Origin: Nesterenkonia populi
GTDB taxonomy: Bacteria; Actinomycetota; Actinomycetes; Actinomycetales; Micrococcaceae
DNA: 64,000 nt
Direction of reading: 5' to 3'
Assembly: GCF_007994735.1 (NCBI RefSeq)
Contig: NZ_VOIL01000001.1
Location: 2,170,001 to 2,234,000, forward strand
The notes under the pieces are model-generated. The model was given only the letters and a program-made list of their open reading frames with translations. It made no database searches and had not been told where the DNA came from. How positions within the stretch are numbered: the first letter of the stretch is position 1; every line of letters begins with the position of its first letter. A program made the position numbers and the translations under genes. Positions 50,692-63,403 of this stretch are shown here, piece by piece.

Positions 50692-51771
50692 TCAGGGAGT
50701 GCCCTGGTGGCGGACCTTCTCCACGAAGGCATCGCCCCTCTGGCTGGTGGTCAGGCCGATTCCGCCGCCCTCCATCGCCCAGGCGGTCAGCTGATCGTTG
50801 ACCGCAGAGTCGATGCGGCGGGCCGGCTCCTCCATCCCAAGGTGCTCCAGCATCAATTTAGCCGAAAGCACGGCGGCAGTGGGGTCAGCGATCTGCTTCC
50901 CGGCGATGTCCGGGGCAGAGCCGTGCACAGGCTCGAACAGGGAGGGGAACTCGCCCGAGGCGTTGATGGAGCCCGACGGGGAGAGCCCGATGCCGCCGGT
51001 GATGGCGCCGGCAAGGTCAGTGAGGATGTCGCCGAAGAGGTTGTCGGTGACGATCACGTCGAAGCGCTGCGGGTTGGTCACCATGTGAATGGTCGCCGCG
51101 TCGACATGCATGTAGTCCCAGGTCACCTCAGGGTGATGCGCTGCGATCTCCTCCGTCAGACGCTGGTAGAGGCTGCCTGAGTAGGTCAGCACGTTGGTCT
51201 TGTGCACCATCGTCACGTGCTTCCGGCGCGACTCGGCCCGCTCGAAGGCGTCCGCGACGACGCGGCGGACACCGTGCGCAGTGTTCACCGACACCTCATT
51301 GGCGACCTCCGCATCCGTGCCCTGCCGCAGGGTCCCGCCGGTGCCGGCATAGGGGCCCTCGGTGCCCTCCCGGACCACCACGAAGTCGAAGGGCTCCTCG
51401 GAGCCCAGCGGGGTGGCGACCCCCGGGTAGGTGTGAACCGGGCGGAGATTGATGTAGTGGTCCAGGCTGAAGCGCAGCTTCAGCAGCATCTGCCGCTCGA
51501 TCAGCCCCGAGGGGATCTCTGTGCTGCGCGGGTCAGCCCCGACAGCCCCGAAGAGGATCGCGTCATGGGTCTTCAGCTTCTCCAGAGTCTCCTCCGAGAG
51601 TGCCTCCCCCGTGGCGAGCCAATGCTCCGCCCCCAGCGGGTACTCGGTGTAGTTGACCTCGATGGGCTCGTGCTCCAGGGCGGCGTCGAGCACCTTGCGA
51701 GCCTCGGCGGTGACCTCGGGGCCGATTCCGTCGCCGGGGATGACCGCGATGTTGAAAGTCTGCTCAGCCAT
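50692..51771 (-). CDS. leuB: 3-isopropylmalate dehydrogenase
   Basis: 359-residue NAD-dependent decarboxylating dehydrogenase, third step of leucine synthesis. N-terminal [20 protein letters not shown], substrate loop [35 protein letters not shown], the Mg/substrate site [11 protein letters not shown]...[10 protein letters not shown] and C-terminal [15 protein letters not shown] are intact. ATG at 51771 is preferred; a GTG at 51780 would overlap the metG stop codon by 3 nt (GTGA). leuCD is on a separate unit 28 kb away. Confidence 0.95.
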   Translation of the reverse strand: MAEQTFNIAVIPGDGIGPEVTAEARKVLDAALEHEPIEVNYTEYPLGAEHWLATGEALSEETLEKLKTHDAILFGAVGADPRSTEIPSGLIERQMLLKLRFSLDHYINLRPVHTYPGVATPLGSEEPFDFVVVREGTEGPYAGTGGTLRQGTDAEVANEVSVNTAHGVRRVVADAFERAESRRKHVTMVHKTNVLTYSGSLYQRLTEEIAAHHPEVTWDYMHVDAATIHMVTNPQRFDVIVTDNLFGDILTDLAGAITGGIGLSPSGSINASGEFPSLFEPVHGSAPDIAGKQIADPTAAVLSAKLMLEHLGMEEPARRIDSAVNDQLTAWAMEGGGIGLTTSQRGDAFVEKVRHQGTP

Positions 51772-51776
51772 GCGGC

Positions 51777-53378
51777 TCACTTCTCCTCTTCGTGGCGGGG
51801 AAAGACCGGTTGGGGCTTGCTGATCGGTGTGTCCGGGGCGAGCCGTTCGCCGAAGGCCGCGAAGGACCGTGGCCCCTCGTTGGAGGCGTTGGTCCGTCCG
51901 GCATCGCCGGAAGGCTCCAGGCCCAACGCGTCGAGAAGCTTCTCGGCCGACTCCGGCATCACAGGCTGGGCCAGCAGCGCGACCTTCCGGACCACCTCGG
52001 CGGTGACGTACAGAACGGTCCGCATCCGCTCCAGGTCAGTCTTGGCCAGCTGCCAGGGAGCCTGCTCAGCGAAGTACGCGTTGGCCTCCCCCAGCACGAA
52101 CCAGGTCCGCTCCAGGGCTCGGTGGAAGTCCTGGGACTGGTAGGCCTCACGGGAGATCTCCAGCAGGGACTCGGTCTGCTCCAGAATCGCCGCATCCGCC
52201 GCGGCGTACTCCCCCGGCTCGGGAATGGCACCCTCACAGTTCTTCACGATCATGCTCAGGCTGCGCTGGGCAAGGTTGCCGAGGTTGTTGGCGAGGTCGG
52301 AGTTCTTGCGTCCGACGACGGCGTCGTGGGTGTAGGAGCCGTCCTGGCCGAACGGAAACTCACGCAGCAGGAAGAACCGCACGGCGTCGAGCCCATATGT
52401 CTCCACCCAAGCCTCAGGGGCCACCACGTTGCCCACCGACTTGGACATCTTCTCGCCCGCGTTGTGCAGGAACCCGTGGATCATCACGCGCTTGGGCAGC
52501 TCCAGCCCAGCGCTCATCAGGAACGCCGGCCAGAAGATGCAGTGGAACCGGGAGATGTCCTTGCCGATGACGTGCACATCGGCGGGCCAGAACTTCCTGA
52601 ACTGCTCCGACTCGGCGTCCGGGAAGCCCACGCCGGTGAGGTAGTTGGTCAGCGCGTCCACCCACACGTACATGACATGGTCGAGACTGGTCTGCGGCTC
52701 GGTGAGATCCTTGGGCACCGGCACGCCCCAGTCGAAGGTGGTGCGGGAGATCGAGAGGTCCTCGAGCCCGTTCTCCACGAACCGGATCACCTCGTTGAAC
52801 CGGCTGGCCGGCCCGCCGAAGTCCGGGTTCGCCGCGTAGAAGTCCAGCAGCGGCTGCGCGTACTTCGAAAGGCGGAAGAAGTAGGACTCCTCCTGGGTCC
52901 AGGTCACCTCGGTGCCGGTCTCGGAGGCGTAGCGCACGCCGTCGTCGCCGACGTATGTCTCGTCGTCGGCGAAGAAGCGCTCGTCACGCACCGAGTACCA
53001 GCCCGCGTAGGTGTCCAAATAGATGTCGCCCGCCTCGACCATGCGCCGCCAGATCGCCTTGGAGGCCTCATAGTGGTCCTCGTCGGTGGTCCGGATGAAC
53101 CGGTCGTAGGAGATGTTCAGCACCTCGTCGTCGACGCTCTTGAAGGCCGCCGAGTTTCGGGAGGCCAGCTCCAAGGGGGTGATGCCCTCCTTGGCGGCTG
53201 ACTGCTGCATCTTCTGGCCGTGCTCGTCGGTGCCGGTCAGGAACATCACCTCGTAGCCGTCGAGCCGCTTGAAGCGGGCCATCGCATCCGAAGCGATGTA
53301 CTCGTAGGCATGGCCGATGTGCGGCTCCCCATTGGGGTAGCTGATGGCCGTGGTGATGTAGTAGGCAGGCTTGGACAT
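51777..53378 (-). CDS. metG: Methionyl-tRNA synthetase
   Basis: 533-residue class I synthetase of the zinc-less bacterial type found in actinobacteria. HIGH region [48 protein letters not shown] and KMSKS region [13 protein letters not shown]. Unusual position: between serA and leuB in the attenuated branched-chain operon, 12 nt after serA. Whether another metG exists elsewhere is unknown. No C-terminal tRNA-binding (EMAP) domain. Confidence 0.95.
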   Translation of the reverse strand: MSKPAYYITTAISYPNGEPHIGHAYEYIASDAMARFKRLDGYEVMFLTGTDEHGQKMQQSAAKEGITPLELASRNSAAFKSVDDEVLNISYDRFIRTTDEDHYEASKAIWRRMVEAGDIYLDTYAGWYSVRDERFFADDETYVGDDGVRYASETGTEVTWTQEESYFFRLSKYAQPLLDFYAANPDFGGPASRFNEVIRFVENGLEDLSISRTTFDWGVPVPKDLTEPQTSLDHVMYVWVDALTNYLTGVGFPDAESEQFRKFWPADVHVIGKDISRFHCIFWPAFLMSAGLELPKRVMIHGFLHNAGEKMSKSVGNVVAPEAWVETYGLDAVRFFLLREFPFGQDGSYTHDAVVGRKNSDLANNLGNLAQRSLSMIVKNCEGAIPEPGEYAAADAAILEQTESLLEISREAYQSQDFHRALERTWFVLGEANAYFAEQAPWQLAKTDLERMRTVLYVTAEVVRKVALLAQPVMPESAEKLLDALGLEPSGDAGRTNASNEGPRSFAAFGERLAPDTPISKPQPVFPRHEEEK

Positions 53379-53390
53379 CAGTCCTCTTTC

Positions 53391-56017
<2,627 letters not shown>

Positions 56018-56060
56018 TCAATCAGTGATTCGGTTCAGAAATTTGGTGCGCATCCGCACT

Positions 56061-56579
56061 CTAGCGGAGGGCTTTGTCGGCCATCGATTTGGATCCCCTG
56101 GAGATCGCCAGCGTGCCGGAGCGAACGATCTCACGGACCCCGAACGGCTCCAGCACGCTCAGCAGCGCGTCGAGCTTGTCCGCGGCCCCGGTGGCCTCCA
56201 CGGTCAGGGACTCGGTGGAGACATCGATGATCTTGGCGCGGAAGAGCTCCACAGCCTGGGTCACCTGCAGACGGGCCGCCGCATCCGCGCGGACCTTGAT
56301 CAGCAGGTGGTCGCGCTGGACCGAATTGCCCGGCTCCAGCTCGATGATCTTGATGACGTTGACCAGCTTGTTCAGCTGCTTGGTGATCTGCTCCAGCAGG
56401 TGCGCATCAGCGTCGACCACCACGGTGATGCGGGACAGGCCCTCCACCTCGGAGGGGCCCACCGCCAGGGAATGGATGTTGAAGGCCCTGCGGGCGAACA
56501 GCCCGGAGACCTTCGAGAGCACCCCGGGGACGTCCTCAACGAGGACGGAGAGCGTGTGGCGGGAAGTCTCGGCGGCCAT
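56061..56579 (-). CDS. ilvN: Acetolactate synthase small regulatory subunit
   Basis: 172 residues with an N-terminal ACT domain (HTLSVLVEDVPGVLSKVSGL, FARRAFNIHSLAVGPSEVEG) that binds valine for feedback inhibition, and the family C-terminal domain. The start codon overlaps the ilvB stop (TGATG). Confidence 0.95.
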   Translation of the reverse strand: MAAETSRHTLSVLVEDVPGVLSKVSGLFARRAFNIHSLAVGPSEVEGLSRITVVVDADAHLLEQITKQLNKLVNVIKIIELEPGNSVQRDHLLIKVRADAAARLQVTQAVELFRAKIIDVSTESLTVEATGAADKLDALLSVLEPFGVREIVRSGTLAISRGSKSMADKALR

Positions 56580-58486
56580 CAGTCGTCCTCTCCGTCGAAG
56601 TCAGGGGTCATGTTCCGGGCGACCTGGATGTCCGAGTTGGACACCCCCGACGGCACCATCGGCCACACCATCGAGTCCCGGGAGACCACGAAGTCGATGA
56701 CCACGGGCCGGTCGTTGATCGCGTTGGCCTCGGCGATCACCACGTCGATGTCCTCCTCGCGCTCGCAGCGCAGGCCTACGCAGCCGTAGGCCTCAGCCAG
56801 CTTCACGAAGTCGGGAACCCGGACCACCTGGTCGCCGGCAGCGTTGGTGGCGGTGTTCAGGTGAGTGTGGGAGTAGCGGGACTCGTAGAAGAGGGTCTGC
56901 CACTGGCGGACCATGCCCAGGGACGAGTTGTTGATCACCGCGACCTTGATGGGGATCTGGTTGATCGCACAGGTGGCGAGCTCCTGGTTGGTCATCTGGA
57001 AGCATCCGTCACCATCGATCGCCCACACAGTGCGGCCGGGCTGTCCCACGGCCGCGCCCATCGCAGCGGGCACCGAGTAGCCCATGGTGCCCAGACCGCC
57101 GGAGTTCAGCCACTGGCGGGGCCGGTCGTAGCTGATGAACTGGGCCGCCCACATCTGATGCTGGCCGACGCCGGCCGCATAGACCGCCTCGGGGCCGGAC
57201 GCCGCGCCGATCCTCTGGATGATCTGCTGCGGAGCCAAGCCGCCGTCCTCCGGCTCGGTCCAGCCCAGCGGGTAGGTCTCCCGCAGCCGGTTCAGCCGGT
57301 TCCACCACGAGCCGAGGTCCTGGCGGTGCTCGGCCAGCTCCTGGCGCAGCGCGGCGGTGAGGTCCGGAACGACCTCCTTCAGAGATCCGACGATCGGCAC
57401 ATCGGCGTGCCGATTCTTGGAGATCTCAGCCGGGTCGATGTCCGCGTGGATGACCTTCGCCTCGGGAGCGAAGGAGTCCAGCTGCCCGGTGACACGGTCG
57501 TCGAAGCGCGCGCCCAGGGTGATCAGCAGATCTGCCTGCTGCAGGGCCGCCACCGCCGAGACCGTTCCGTGCATGCCGGGCATGCCGACGTTGAGCTCAT
57601 GGGAGTCGGGGAACGCGCCCCGCGCCATCAGGGTGTTGACCACCGGCGCACCCAGCAGCTCCGCCAGCTCGCGGAACTCCTGGTGCGCCTCCGCCTTGAT
57701 CATCCCGCCGCCGATGTAGAGGACCGGCTTGTTCGCCGCGGCGATGAGCTTCGCAGCCGCGCGAACCTGCTTGGTGTGGCCCCGGGTGACCGGCTTGTAG
57801 CCCTGCAGCCTCATCTTCGGAGGCCAGGAGAAGGTGGTCTGCGCGTTCTGCGCGGACTTGGTGATGTCCACCAGGACTGGGCCGGGCCGGCCGGAGGAGG
57901 CCAGGTGGAAGGCCGACGCCAGGACCCGAGGAATCTCGTCGGCGTCCTGGACCAGGTAGGTGTGCTTGGTGATGGGCGCGCAGATCCCAGCGATGTCCGC
58001 CTCCTGGAACGCGTCGGTCCCGATGACGGCGGCGTTGACCTGCCCGGTGATCGCCACCATCGGCACCGAGTCCATGTGGGCGTCGGCGATCGGAGTCACC
58101 AGGTTGGTGGCGCCGGGCCCAGAGGTGGCGAAGCAGACGCCGACCTCCCCGGTTGCCATCGCGTACCCCTGGGCCGCGTGGCCACCGCCCTGCTCGTGAC
58201 GGACCAGGATGTGGTTGATCTTCTCCGAGTCCATGAGCGGGTCGTAGGTGGGCAGGATGGCCCCGCCCGGGATCCCGAAGACATCCGTGACTCCCAGCTC
58301 CTCGAGGGAGCGGATGATCGACTGGCTGCCGGTGACGGCCTCCGGGGCTACGCTGCGCCCGGGGCCGTAGAGCCGGTGCTCAGCGGTGGTGATGCGGCTG
58401 CGGCGCTCCTCGTCAGCGTCCGTGCCGGTGCTGCGGGGAGAGGTTGCGGCCAGCGCTGCGGGGCTGGCGTCTGTGGCAGTGCTCAT
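56579..58486 (-). CDS. ilvB: Acetolactate synthase large subunit
   Basis: 635-residue ThDP/FAD enzyme of the first common step. ThDP-binding glutamate in [53 protein letters not shown], the metal motif [20 protein letters not shown] and [20 protein letters not shown]. The N-terminal ~55 residues are low-complexity. First structural gene behind the leader-peptide attenuator. Confidence 0.96.
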   Translation of the reverse strand: MSTATDASPAALAATSPRSTGTDADEERRSRITTAEHRLYGPGRSVAPEAVTGSQSIIRSLEELGVTDVFGIPGGAILPTYDPLMDSEKINHILVRHEQGGGHAAQGYAMATGEVGVCFATSGPGATNLVTPIADAHMDSVPMVAITGQVNAAVIGTDAFQEADIAGICAPITKHTYLVQDADEIPRVLASAFHLASSGRPGPVLVDITKSAQNAQTTFSWPPKMRLQGYKPVTRGHTKQVRAAAKLIAAANKPVLYIGGGMIKAEAHQEFRELAELLGAPVVNTLMARGAFPDSHELNVGMPGMHGTVSAVAALQQADLLITLGARFDDRVTGQLDSFAPEAKVIHADIDPAEISKNRHADVPIVGSLKEVVPDLTAALRQELAEHRQDLGSWWNRLNRLRETYPLGWTEPEDGGLAPQQIIQRIGAASGPEAVYAAGVGQHQMWAAQFISYDRPRQWLNSGGLGTMGYSVPAAMGAAVGQPGRTVWAIDGDGCFQMTNQELATCAINQIPIKVAVINNSSLGMVRQWQTLFYESRYSHTHLNTATNAAGDQVVRVPDFVKLAEAYGCVGLRCEREEDIDVVIAEANAINDRPVVIDFVVSRDSMVWPMVPSGVSNSDIQVARNMTPDFDGEDD

Positions 58487-58546
58487 CTCTTCTTCCCTGT
58501 CATTTCGTCGCTGCTTGGGTGGGGTTCAGGCTCAGCACAGACGAAA

Positions 58547-58578
58547 CCCCGGCATGCAGGGGCTTCCCTGTGCCGGGG
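58547..58578 (-). terminator. Attenuator terminator hairpin of the ilvB operon
   Basis: CCCCGGCA (58547-58554) pairs with TGCCGGGG (58571-58578), continued by CAGGG/CCCTG inside; on the minus strand the stem is followed by TTTCGTCT. It lies between the leader-peptide stop and the ilvB start, the classical place of an attenuator. Confidence 0.85.
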
Positions 58579-58614
58579 TGGACGGTTGTTTGCGCAGTGT
58601 GCAGCAGAAACCTG

Positions 58615-58665
58615 TCAGTGCCCGGCGGGGGCAATGACGGATACCACTACTAGCTGGCTGCACAT
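58615..58665 (-). CDS. ilvL: ilvBNC leader peptide
   Basis: 16-residue leader MCSQLVVVSVIAPAGH. It has one Leu, four Val (three in a row) and one Ile codon, which makes ribosome speed depend on charged branched-chain tRNAs. Stop codon 37 nt before the terminator stem on the minus strand. The ATG lies 7 nt after the -10 box AACGAT, so the leader is itself leaderless. Six of sixteen residues being Leu/Val/Ile and the position in front of ilvB make the call strong. Confidence 0.85.
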   Translation of the reverse strand: MCSQLVVVSVIAPAGH

Positions 58666-58672
58666 ACCAACC

Positions 58673-58701
58673 ATCGTTCTCCGACGTGTGACCTGTGTCA
58701 A
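58673..58701 (-). promoter_or_regulatory. Promoter of the ilvB operon
   Basis: On the minus strand TTGACA (58701-58696), a 17-nt spacer, then AACGAT (58678-58673) and 7 nt to the leader-peptide ATG. A good -35 with optimal spacing. Confidence 0.7.
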
Positions 58702-58746
58702 CCTCGACAGAGCCGTCTCACCATGTGGATCTTTGGGAGACGCCTG

Positions 58747-60510
58747 TCAGCCGCAGGAGGCGCCCTCGGCCGCCGACCGGACCAGCTTGGCGTACTTGCC
58801 GAGCACACCGGTGGTCACATACGGCGGCAGGGGCTGCCAGTCCGGGCTGGCCCTCCGCTCCTCGAGCACAGACTCCTCGACCTCCAAGTCGATGCTCCTG
58901 CCGGGGATGTCCACACGGATCCTGTCGCCGTCGGCGATGTAGGCGATGGGCCCGCCGTCGACCGCTTCCGGAGCGATGTGGCCGATGCACAGTCCGGTAG
59001 TGCCCCCGGAGAAGCGGCCGTCGGTGATGAGCAGGACATCCTTGCCGAGTCCTGCGCCCTTGATAGCGCCGGTGATGGCCAGCATCTCTCGCATCCCGGG
59101 GCCGCCCTTGGGGCCCTCATAGCGGATGACGACCACGTCGCCGGCCTGGATCTGGTCCTGCTCCAGCGCCTTCAGGGCCGCCTGCTCCCGCTCGAAGACC
59201 CGAGCTGTGCCCTCGAAGACCTCAGCGTCGAAGCCGGCGGACTTCACCACAGCTCCCTCGGGAGCGAGACTGCCGCGCAGCACTGCGATGCCGCCGTTGT
59301 GGTGAATGGGGTCGTCGAGCTGGCGGATGATCCTGCCGTCGATGTCCGGCGGGCTGATGGCCTCGAGGTTCTCCGCGACGGTCCTGCCGGTCACGGTCAT
59401 GGCGTCGCCGTGCAGCAGGCCTGCCTCCAGCAGCGCCTTCATCACCACCGGCACCCCGCCGATCTTGTCGACGTCGACCATCACGTGCTGGCCGAAGGGC
59501 TTCAGATCGCCCAGGTGGGGAACCTTCTCCCCGATGCGGTTGAAGTCCTCCAGCTCCAGCTTCACACCGGCCTCGTACGCGATCGCCAGCAGATGCAGGA
59601 CCGCGTTGGTGGACCCGCCGAAGGCCATGGTCACAGCGATGGCGTTCTCGAAAGCCTCCTTGGTCAGGATGTCTCGGGTGGTGATGCCCTTCCGCAGCAT
59701 CTCCACCACCGCCTCGCCCGAGGCGCGGGCGTAGGCATCACGACGCCGGTCAGCTGACGGGGGCGCGGCGGAGCCGGGCAGTGACATGCCGAGGGCCTCA
59801 CCGATGCAGGCCATGGTGTTGGCGGTGTACATGCCGCCGCAGGCGCCCTCACCGGGGCAGATGGCCCGCTCGATGACCTCGAGGTCCTCCTCGCTCATCG
59901 TGCCGCGGGCACAGGCGCCCACGCCCTCGAAGGCGTCGATGAGGGTGACCTCCTTCTCGGTGCCGTCCTTGAAGCGGGCCGTGCCGGGCATGATGGAGCC
60001 GGCGTAGAGGAAGACGCTCGCCAGGTCCAGGCGGGCCGCGGCCATGAGCATGCCGGGCAGGGACTTGTCGCAGCCGGCCAGCAGGACCGAACCGTCGAGC
60101 CGCTCGGCGTTCATCACGGTCTCCACAGAGTCGGCGATGACCTCGCGGGAGACCAGAGAGTAGTGCATGCCCTCGTGGCCCATGGAGATTCCGTCGGAGA
60201 CGCTGATGGTGCCGAACTCCATCGGATAGCCGCCGCCTGCGTGCACGCCTTCCTTGGAGGACTTCGCGAGCCGGTCCAGGGACAGGTTGCAGGGGGTGAT
60301 CTCGTTCCAGGAGCTGGCGATGCCGATCTGCGCCTTGGACCAGTCGTCGTCGCCCATGCCGACGGCGCGCAGCATGCCGCGGGCGGGAGCGCGCGTGTAG
60401 CCGTCAGTGACCTGCCAAGATCGGGGCTTCTCCGGGATGGAAGGGCCGGTCACCGGCTGGGGCGGCACAAACGGAGGGGTCGACGGCGTCTCATCAGTGG
60501 GTGCGGACAT
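58747..60510 (-). CDS. ilvD: Dihydroxy-acid dehydratase
   Basis: 587-residue iron-sulfur enzyme, third step of isoleucine/valine synthesis. Cluster cysteines in [20 protein letters not shown] and [20 protein letters not shown] plus the first in [18 protein letters not shown]-terminal [19 protein letters not shown] is normal. ATG at 60510 lies 6 nt after TAGAAT, a leaderless promoter. It precedes ilvB in the same direction but its transcript would end before the ilvB promoter. Confidence 0.96.
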   Translation of the reverse strand: MSAPTDETPSTPPFVPPQPVTGPSIPEKPRSWQVTDGYTRAPARGMLRAVGMGDDDWSKAQIGIASSWNEITPCNLSLDRLAKSSKEGVHAGGGYPMEFGTISVSDGISMGHEGMHYSLVSREVIADSVETVMNAERLDGSVLLAGCDKSLPGMLMAAARLDLASVFLYAGSIMPGTARFKDGTEKEVTLIDAFEGVGACARGTMSEEDLEVIERAICPGEGACGGMYTANTMACIGEALGMSLPGSAAPPSADRRRDAYARASGEAVVEMLRKGITTRDILTKEAFENAIAVTMAFGGSTNAVLHLLAIAYEAGVKLELEDFNRIGEKVPHLGDLKPFGQHVMVDVDKIGGVPVVMKALLEAGLLHGDAMTVTGRTVAENLEAISPPDIDGRIIRQLDDPIHHNGGIAVLRGSLAPEGAVVKSAGFDAEVFEGTARVFEREQAALKALEQDQIQAGDVVVIRYEGPKGGPGMREMLAITGAIKGAGLGKDVLLITDGRFSGGTTGLCIGHIAPEAVDGGPIAYIADGDRIRVDIPGRSIDLEVEESVLEERRASPDWQPLPPYVTTGVLGKYAKLVRSAAEGASCG

Positions 60511-60522
60511 GCCCCGATTCTA
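60511..60522 (-). promoter_or_regulatory. Leaderless promoter of ilvD
   Basis: TAGAAT on the minus strand (60522-60517), 6 nt before the ilvD ATG. Near-consensus -10. Confidence 0.6.
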
Positions 60523-60563
60523 TGCCGGGCTCAGGGGCCGCGCCTCGACCTCGCCGGCACGTC

Positions 60564-60884
60564 TCATTCCTCGAGCATGAAGTAATGGTGATGATGCAGA
60601 GAGCATCCCGGGTTGAACGGGGCCTCACAGCTGGGGCAGGCACCCTGCTTCAGGTATTCCGTGATGCGGATCTGATGCCTGCAGGCCCCGCAGAGCACGG
60701 CAGCGGCATCGTGCTGGCCCTGAGGACAGCGCTGGACCGCGTGCCCGGCAGCATCAGCGTGGCAGTGCAGGCAGGGGTACCACTCGTCGCAGCAGAAGAA
60801 CCTGATCGCGACGATGTCGAGCTCACCGGCATAGTGCACGCAGCGCGTACGGTCATCCACCGCCTGCCCGCGCACCTCCACCAC
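60564..60884 (-). CDS. CHY-type zinc-finger protein
   Basis: About 106 residues, Cys/His-rich. The CHY domain spans nearly all of it: VDDRTRCVHYAGELDIVAIR, FFCCDEWYPCLHCHADAAGH, AVLCGACRHQIRITEYLKQG, ACPSCEAPFNPGC and HHHHYF. It should bind several zinc ions; bacterial members have no assigned role. GTG at 60884 (or 60881) avoids overlap with the response-regulator gene; an ATG at 60932 would overlap that gene by 38 nt. Same strand, just downstream, so possibly cotranscribed. Confidence 0.82.
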   Translation of the reverse strand: MVEVRGQAVDDRTRCVHYAGELDIVAIRFFCCDEWYPCLHCHADAAGHAVQRCPQGQHDAAAVLCGACRHQIRITEYLKQGACPSCEAPFNPGCSLHHHHYFMLEE

Positions 60885-60894
60885 GGCAGCGGGC

Positions 60895-61521
60895 TCAGCC
60901 CATCTGGTCGACGACGGTCTCCGCGACTTCACGCATGGTGAGGCGACGATCCATGCTGGTCTTCTGGATCCACCGGAAGGCCTCAGGCTCGCTCAGGCTC
61001 ATCTTCGTGGTCAGCAGGGACTTGGCCCGCTCCACCAGTTTGCGGGTCTCAAACTTCTCACTGATGTCTGCGACCTCGTCCTCCAGGGCCCGGATCTCGT
61101 CGAACCGTGCCATCGCCACCTCAATGGCGGGGATCAGGTCATTCTCGCCGAACGGCTTCACCACATAGGCCATGGCGCCGGCCTCCCGGGCTGACTCCAC
61201 CAGGTCTCGCTGCGAGAACGCGGTCAGCATCAGGACGGGGGCGATCCGGTCCTCAGCGATCTGCTTGGCCGCGGTGATCCCGTCCATCACCGGCATCTTC
61301 ACGTCCATGACCACCAGGTCAGGCTCATGCTCGCGGGCCAGCTCGACCGCTTTTTCACCGTTCTCAGCCTCGGCCACCACGTCATACCCGGCGCCGGTGA
61401 GAATCTCCACGATGTCGAGGCGGATCAGGGTCTCGTCCTCGGCCACCAGCACACGCCGACGCCCGCCATCAGCGACGACGGCGTCAGCGGCTTCTGCTGC
61501 GGGCTGGTTCTCTTCGGTCAC
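60895..61521 (-). CDS. pdtaR: ANTAR-domain response regulator (PdtaR-like)
   Basis: 208 residues. Receiver domain at about 22-140 with acidic pocket VLVAEDETLIRLD, phosphoacceptor Asp in DLVVMDVKMPVMDG and Lys in YVVKPFGEND. The C-terminal ANTAR RNA-binding helices read ETRKLVERAKSLLTTKMSLS and EAFRWIQKTSMDRRLTMREV. This is the actinobacterial PdtaR (Rv1626) type, an RNA-binding antiterminator; its sensor kinase PdtaS is not nearby. GTG at 61521 follows AAGGAG; longer upstream frames run into the tRNA-Leu gene. Confidence 0.93.
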   Translation of the reverse strand: MTEENQPAAEAADAVVADGGRRRVLVAEDETLIRLDIVEILTGAGYDVVAEAENGEKAVELAREHEPDLVVMDVKMPVMDGITAAKQIAEDRIAPVLMLTAFSQRDLVESAREAGAMAYVVKPFGENDLIPAIEVAMARFDEIRALEDEVADISEKFETRKLVERAKSLLTTKMSLSEPEAFRWIQKTSMDRRLTMREVAETVVDQMG

Positions 61522-61578
61522 TGCGCTCCTTGGTCGAGATCGGCGCCGTCTGGGCCGGCGCCGGCATGATCGGTACCG

Positions 61579-61660
61579 TGCCCGAAGTGGGACTCGAACC
61601 CACACATCTTTCGATACCTGATTTTGAGTCAGGCGCGTCTACCAATTCCGCCATTCGGGC
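61579..61660 (-). tRNA. tRNA-Leu (CAA)
   Basis: 82-nt tRNA with a long variable arm: acceptor GCCCGAA/TTCGGGC, discriminator A, anticodon loop CTCAAAA (anticodon CAA, codon TTG), T arm GGTTCGAGTCC. It sits between pyk and pdtaR on the same strand. Confidence 0.97.
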
Positions 61661-61741
61661 CGGCGTCCAGCAAAATGCTGTCCAACCGCTACATCCTAGC
61701 GTTCAGGCCCCGGACCGCAGAATCTCAGGACCGGCCGAAGC

Positions 61742-63280
61742 TCACAGCGCGCTCTGGGCGGACTGTGCGCTGGCGGCGCTGCTGGAGGGCCAGGGGCCCA
61801 ACGGCTCCTTGACCGGCAGCACCCCGGTGTCGCCGCGGCGCAGCGCGTCGATGTTCGCGCCGCCGTCAGGAAGGTCCCCCACCTTGTGGACCTTGACCAT
61901 GTTGGTGGTTCCTGCCTGGCCGGGGGGCGAGCCCGCGGCGATGACCACCAGGTCCCCGACCTCGGCCAGGCCTTCCTCAAGCAGCTGCTTATCCACCTGA
62001 GAGGTCATCCGGTCCGTGTGGGAGGCGAACTCCACCCACCGGGGCTGCACGCCCCAGGAGAGGGTCAGAGTGTTCTGGGTGTGCTCCACATGCGTGAAGG
62101 CGAAGATGGGCTGCTTGGGCCGCAGGCGGGAGAGCCGCTGGGCGGAGTCCCCGGACCGGGTGAAGGTCGCCAGGTAGTTGACCTCAAGCTGCTCGGCGAT
62201 CTCATTGGCCGCGCGGGTGATCGCTCCCCCGCGGGTCCTGGGCTTGGTGCCCAGCTGCGGGATGCGGTGCAGGCCTCGGGTCTCCGTGGTCCTGATGATG
62301 GAGCTCATGGTCTCCACAGTCCGGACCGGGTACTTGCCGATGGACGTCTCACCGGAGAGCATCACGGCGTCGGCGCCGTCGAGGACGGCGTTGGCGCAGT
62401 CGGAGGCCTCCGCGCGGGTGGGACGCGGGCTGTCGATCATCGACTCGAGCACCTGGGTGGCGACGATGACCGGCTTGGCCCACCGGCGGGCGAGCTCGAC
62501 GGCCCGCTTCTGCACCACAGGAACCTCTTCCAGCGGCAGCTCCACGCCGAGGTCGCCGCGGGCCACCATGATCGCGTCGAAGGCGTCGATGACATCCTGC
62601 AGAGCGTCCACGGCCTGGGGCTTCTCGATCTTGGCGATGATGGGGACGTAGCGCCCCTCCTCCTCCATCACCTGGTGCACGGCCTCGACGTCGGCGGCAT
62701 CGCGGACGAAGGACAGCGCGATCATGTCGAAGCCGGTGCGCAGGGCCCAGCGCAGGTCCTCCTCGTCCTTGTCGGAGAGGGCGGGGACCGAGACGGCCAC
62801 GCCGGGCAGGTTGATGCCCTTGTTGTTCGACACCGGGCCGGGCACCGTCACCTCGGTGACGACGTCCGTATCGGTGACCTCGAGGGCACGAAGGGCGACC
62901 TTGCCGTCGTCGATCAGCAGGGTGTCGCCGGCAGCGACGTCGCCGGGGAGCTTCTTGAAAGTGGTCGAGCACCGCTCCCTGGTGCCCTCGATGTCCTCGG
63001 TGGTGATGGTGAACCGGTCGCCCTCGGCCAGCTCGTGCGGACCGTCGGCGAAGCGGCCGAGACGGATCTTGGGGCCCTGGAGGTCAGCGAAGATGCCCAC
63101 TGCCTGGCGGAGATCCTTGGAGACCTCACGCACCGTGCTGTAGGTGTCCTCGTGAACGCTGTAGTCGCCGTGGGACATGTTCACGCGGACGACGTCGACG
63201 CCGGCCTCGATGAGCTGACGGGTCTTCTCGTAGCCGGCAGTGGCCGGGCCGAACGTGGCGACGATCTTGGCGTGTCTCAT
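61742..63280 (-). CDS. pyk: Pyruvate kinase
   Basis: 512-residue glycolytic enzyme converting PEP and ADP to pyruvate and ATP. RHAKIVATFGPATAGYEKTR at the N-terminus, substrate/metal region IMVARGDLGVELPLEEVPVV and PVIVATQVLESMIDSPRPTR, GADAVMLSGETSIGKYPV. The C-terminal domain is followed by a Ser/Ala-rich tail. AAGGTGAG precedes the ATG. Confidence 0.96.
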   Translation of the reverse strand: MRHAKIVATFGPATAGYEKTRQLIEAGVDVVRVNMSHGDYSVHEDTYSTVREVSKDLRQAVGIFADLQGPKIRLGRFADGPHELAEGDRFTITTEDIEGTRERCSTTFKKLPGDVAAGDTLLIDDGKVALRALEVTDTDVVTEVTVPGPVSNNKGINLPGVAVSVPALSDKDEEDLRWALRTGFDMIALSFVRDAADVEAVHQVMEEEGRYVPIIAKIEKPQAVDALQDVIDAFDAIMVARGDLGVELPLEEVPVVQKRAVELARRWAKPVIVATQVLESMIDSPRPTRAEASDCANAVLDGADAVMLSGETSIGKYPVRTVETMSSIIRTTETRGLHRIPQLGTKPRTRGGAITRAANEIAEQLEVNYLATFTRSGDSAQRLSRLRPKQPIFAFTHVEHTQNTLTLSWGVQPRWVEFASHTDRMTSQVDKQLLEEGLAEVGDLVVIAAGSPPGQAGTTNMVKVHKVGDLPDGGANIDALRRGDTGVLPVKEPLGPWPSSSAASAQSAQSAL

Positions 63281-63403
63281 GCCTCACCTTTCAGGGGTCG
63301 GACAGTCAGGTTGAAGTTGGCGCGACACCACGCTGTGCCAGGTCCAGACAGGCTGAGCCTATCGCACAAAGATCCGCCGAGGAACGGGCGTCCGTGCCCT
63401 GGA

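Noticed and set aside
56861..58942. 693-codon open frame on the plus strand opposite ilvB
   Set aside because: Mirror of ilvB codon bias in high-GC DNA. It has low-complexity Val/Gly/Arg-rich content and no family motif, and it crosses the ilvB leader.
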